In this document: positions 5,141 through 5,495 of the stretch, piece by piece | Numbering within the stretch: position 1 is the first letter of the stretch | Layout: each line of letters starts with the position of its first letter | Assembly (NCBI GenBank): GCA_017960005.1 | Contig: JAGCZM010000170.1 | Coordinates: forward strand, 1-5,495 | Reading direction: 5' to 3' | Length of the DNA: 5,495 nucleotides | Source of the DNA: Eggerthellaceae bacterium | Lineage (GTDB): Bacteria; Actinomycetota; Coriobacteriia; Coriobacteriales; Eggerthellaceae | Made by a program: the position numbers and the translations under genes | The notes under the pieces: generated by a model | The model's database searches: none | Seen by the model: only the letters and a program-made list of their open reading frames with translations | What the model was told of the DNA's origin: nothing

Positions 5141-5495
5141 ATGAAACGTTTCAAGCACACATTCGTTACTTTGGTTACCGCTCTTGTTTTGGCTTCGTTT
5201 GCGGTTTTCGGACTGGCGGGATGCGATCAGGGCGAACCCTATAAGCCTTCCGATAAGACGCCCACCGTCACTCCTCCCACCATCGGTCAGGCAGGCACCT
5301 TGCGTGTCGGTGTCGATGCCAACAATCGTCCTTTGGCCGGTGTCGACAGCGGTAAGCTGGTCGGCTTTGATGTCGATGCAGCCGCTCAGTTGGCCGATGC
5401 TCTCGGTTTGAAACTCGTTGTCGTCGACGTGGGCGGCGGCAAGGAGGCCGTGGCAGCCGCTTTGAGCTCCGGTCGTGTCGATATCGTCATGGGTG
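5141..5495 (+). CDS. Lipoprotein solute-binding protein, SBP family 3 (amino-acid ABC transporter type), N-terminal part
   Basis: The first 118 codons are present and the gene runs off the right edge. A strong GGAGG lies five bases before the ATG. The leader has a basic start (MKRFKH), a hydrophobic core and the lipobox GLAGC, so C28 should be lipidated and the protein anchored on the outer face of the membrane. A Pro/Thr-rich tether (about 29-50) leads to GTLRVGVDANNRPLAGV, then KLVGFDVDAAAQLADALGL, and VDIVMG near the edge. This is the usual start of family 3 binding proteins that feed polar amino-acid ABC importers. The substrate cannot be predicted. The first ligand-contact segment reads NNRPL instead of the frequent Y/F-P-P-F. 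Permease and ATPase genes would be expected downstream, outside the window. Confidence 0.9.
   Translation, partial: MKRFKHTFVTLVTALVLASFAVFGLAGCDQGEPYKPSDKTPTVTPPTIGQAGTLRVGVDANNRPLAGVDSGKLVGFDVDAAAQLADALGLKLVVVDVGGGKEAVAAALSSGRVDIVMG

Overview
The window reads as ordinary chromosome of an anaerobic bacterium. The base composition is close to half G+C, and genes are tightly packed on both strands. An oxygen-sensitive Fe-S L-serine dehydratase, an iron-sulfur flavoprotein and an aldo/keto reductase carrying two [4Fe-4S] motifs sit together. This would suit an amino-acid-fermenting anaerobe. A Coriobacteriia-type actinobacterium is my best guess, but it is an inference from gene content and protein style, not something the sequence proves.

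Layout, left to right. The minus-strand start of a probable homocysteine S-methyltransferase/MetH-type gene leaves the window at base 1. Diverging from it is a two-gene plus-strand unit: an Isf-like iron-sulfur flavoprotein (263-880), then 7 bases later an aldo/keto reductase with a dicluster ferredoxin-like tail (888-2012). The reductase converges on a minus-strand tRNA-Thr(UGU) with an encoded CCA (2018-2092), leaving only 5 bases between them. A short shared control region (about 2093-2216), with a 13-base dyad and overlapping back-to-back -10 motifs, separates the tRNA from a plus-strand single-chain L-serine dehydratase (2217-3872). In that enzyme the beta, ACT and alpha segments are fused. 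Its stop codon interlocks with the stop of a minus-strand ComF-family gene (3869-4657): one TTAA serves both.

About 480 bases then separate comF from the last gene. I find no convincing gene there. It is unusually rich in inverted repeats and holds a minus-strand open frame broken by one TGA. It ends with a terminator-like hairpin, a 12-base palindrome and a good -10 motif. These lead into the start of a lipoprotein solute-binding protein, SBP family 3 (5141 to the edge), probably for amino-acid uptake.

Functionally the genes suggest amino-acid import, serine deamination to pyruvate and ammonia, and electron handling through Fe-S/flavin carriers. I see no CRISPR array, transposase, phage gene or recognised defence system. 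The items most worth following are the Isf/aldo-keto reductase pair, the fused serine dehydratase with its C-terminal CxxC, and the structured comF-SBP intergenic region.
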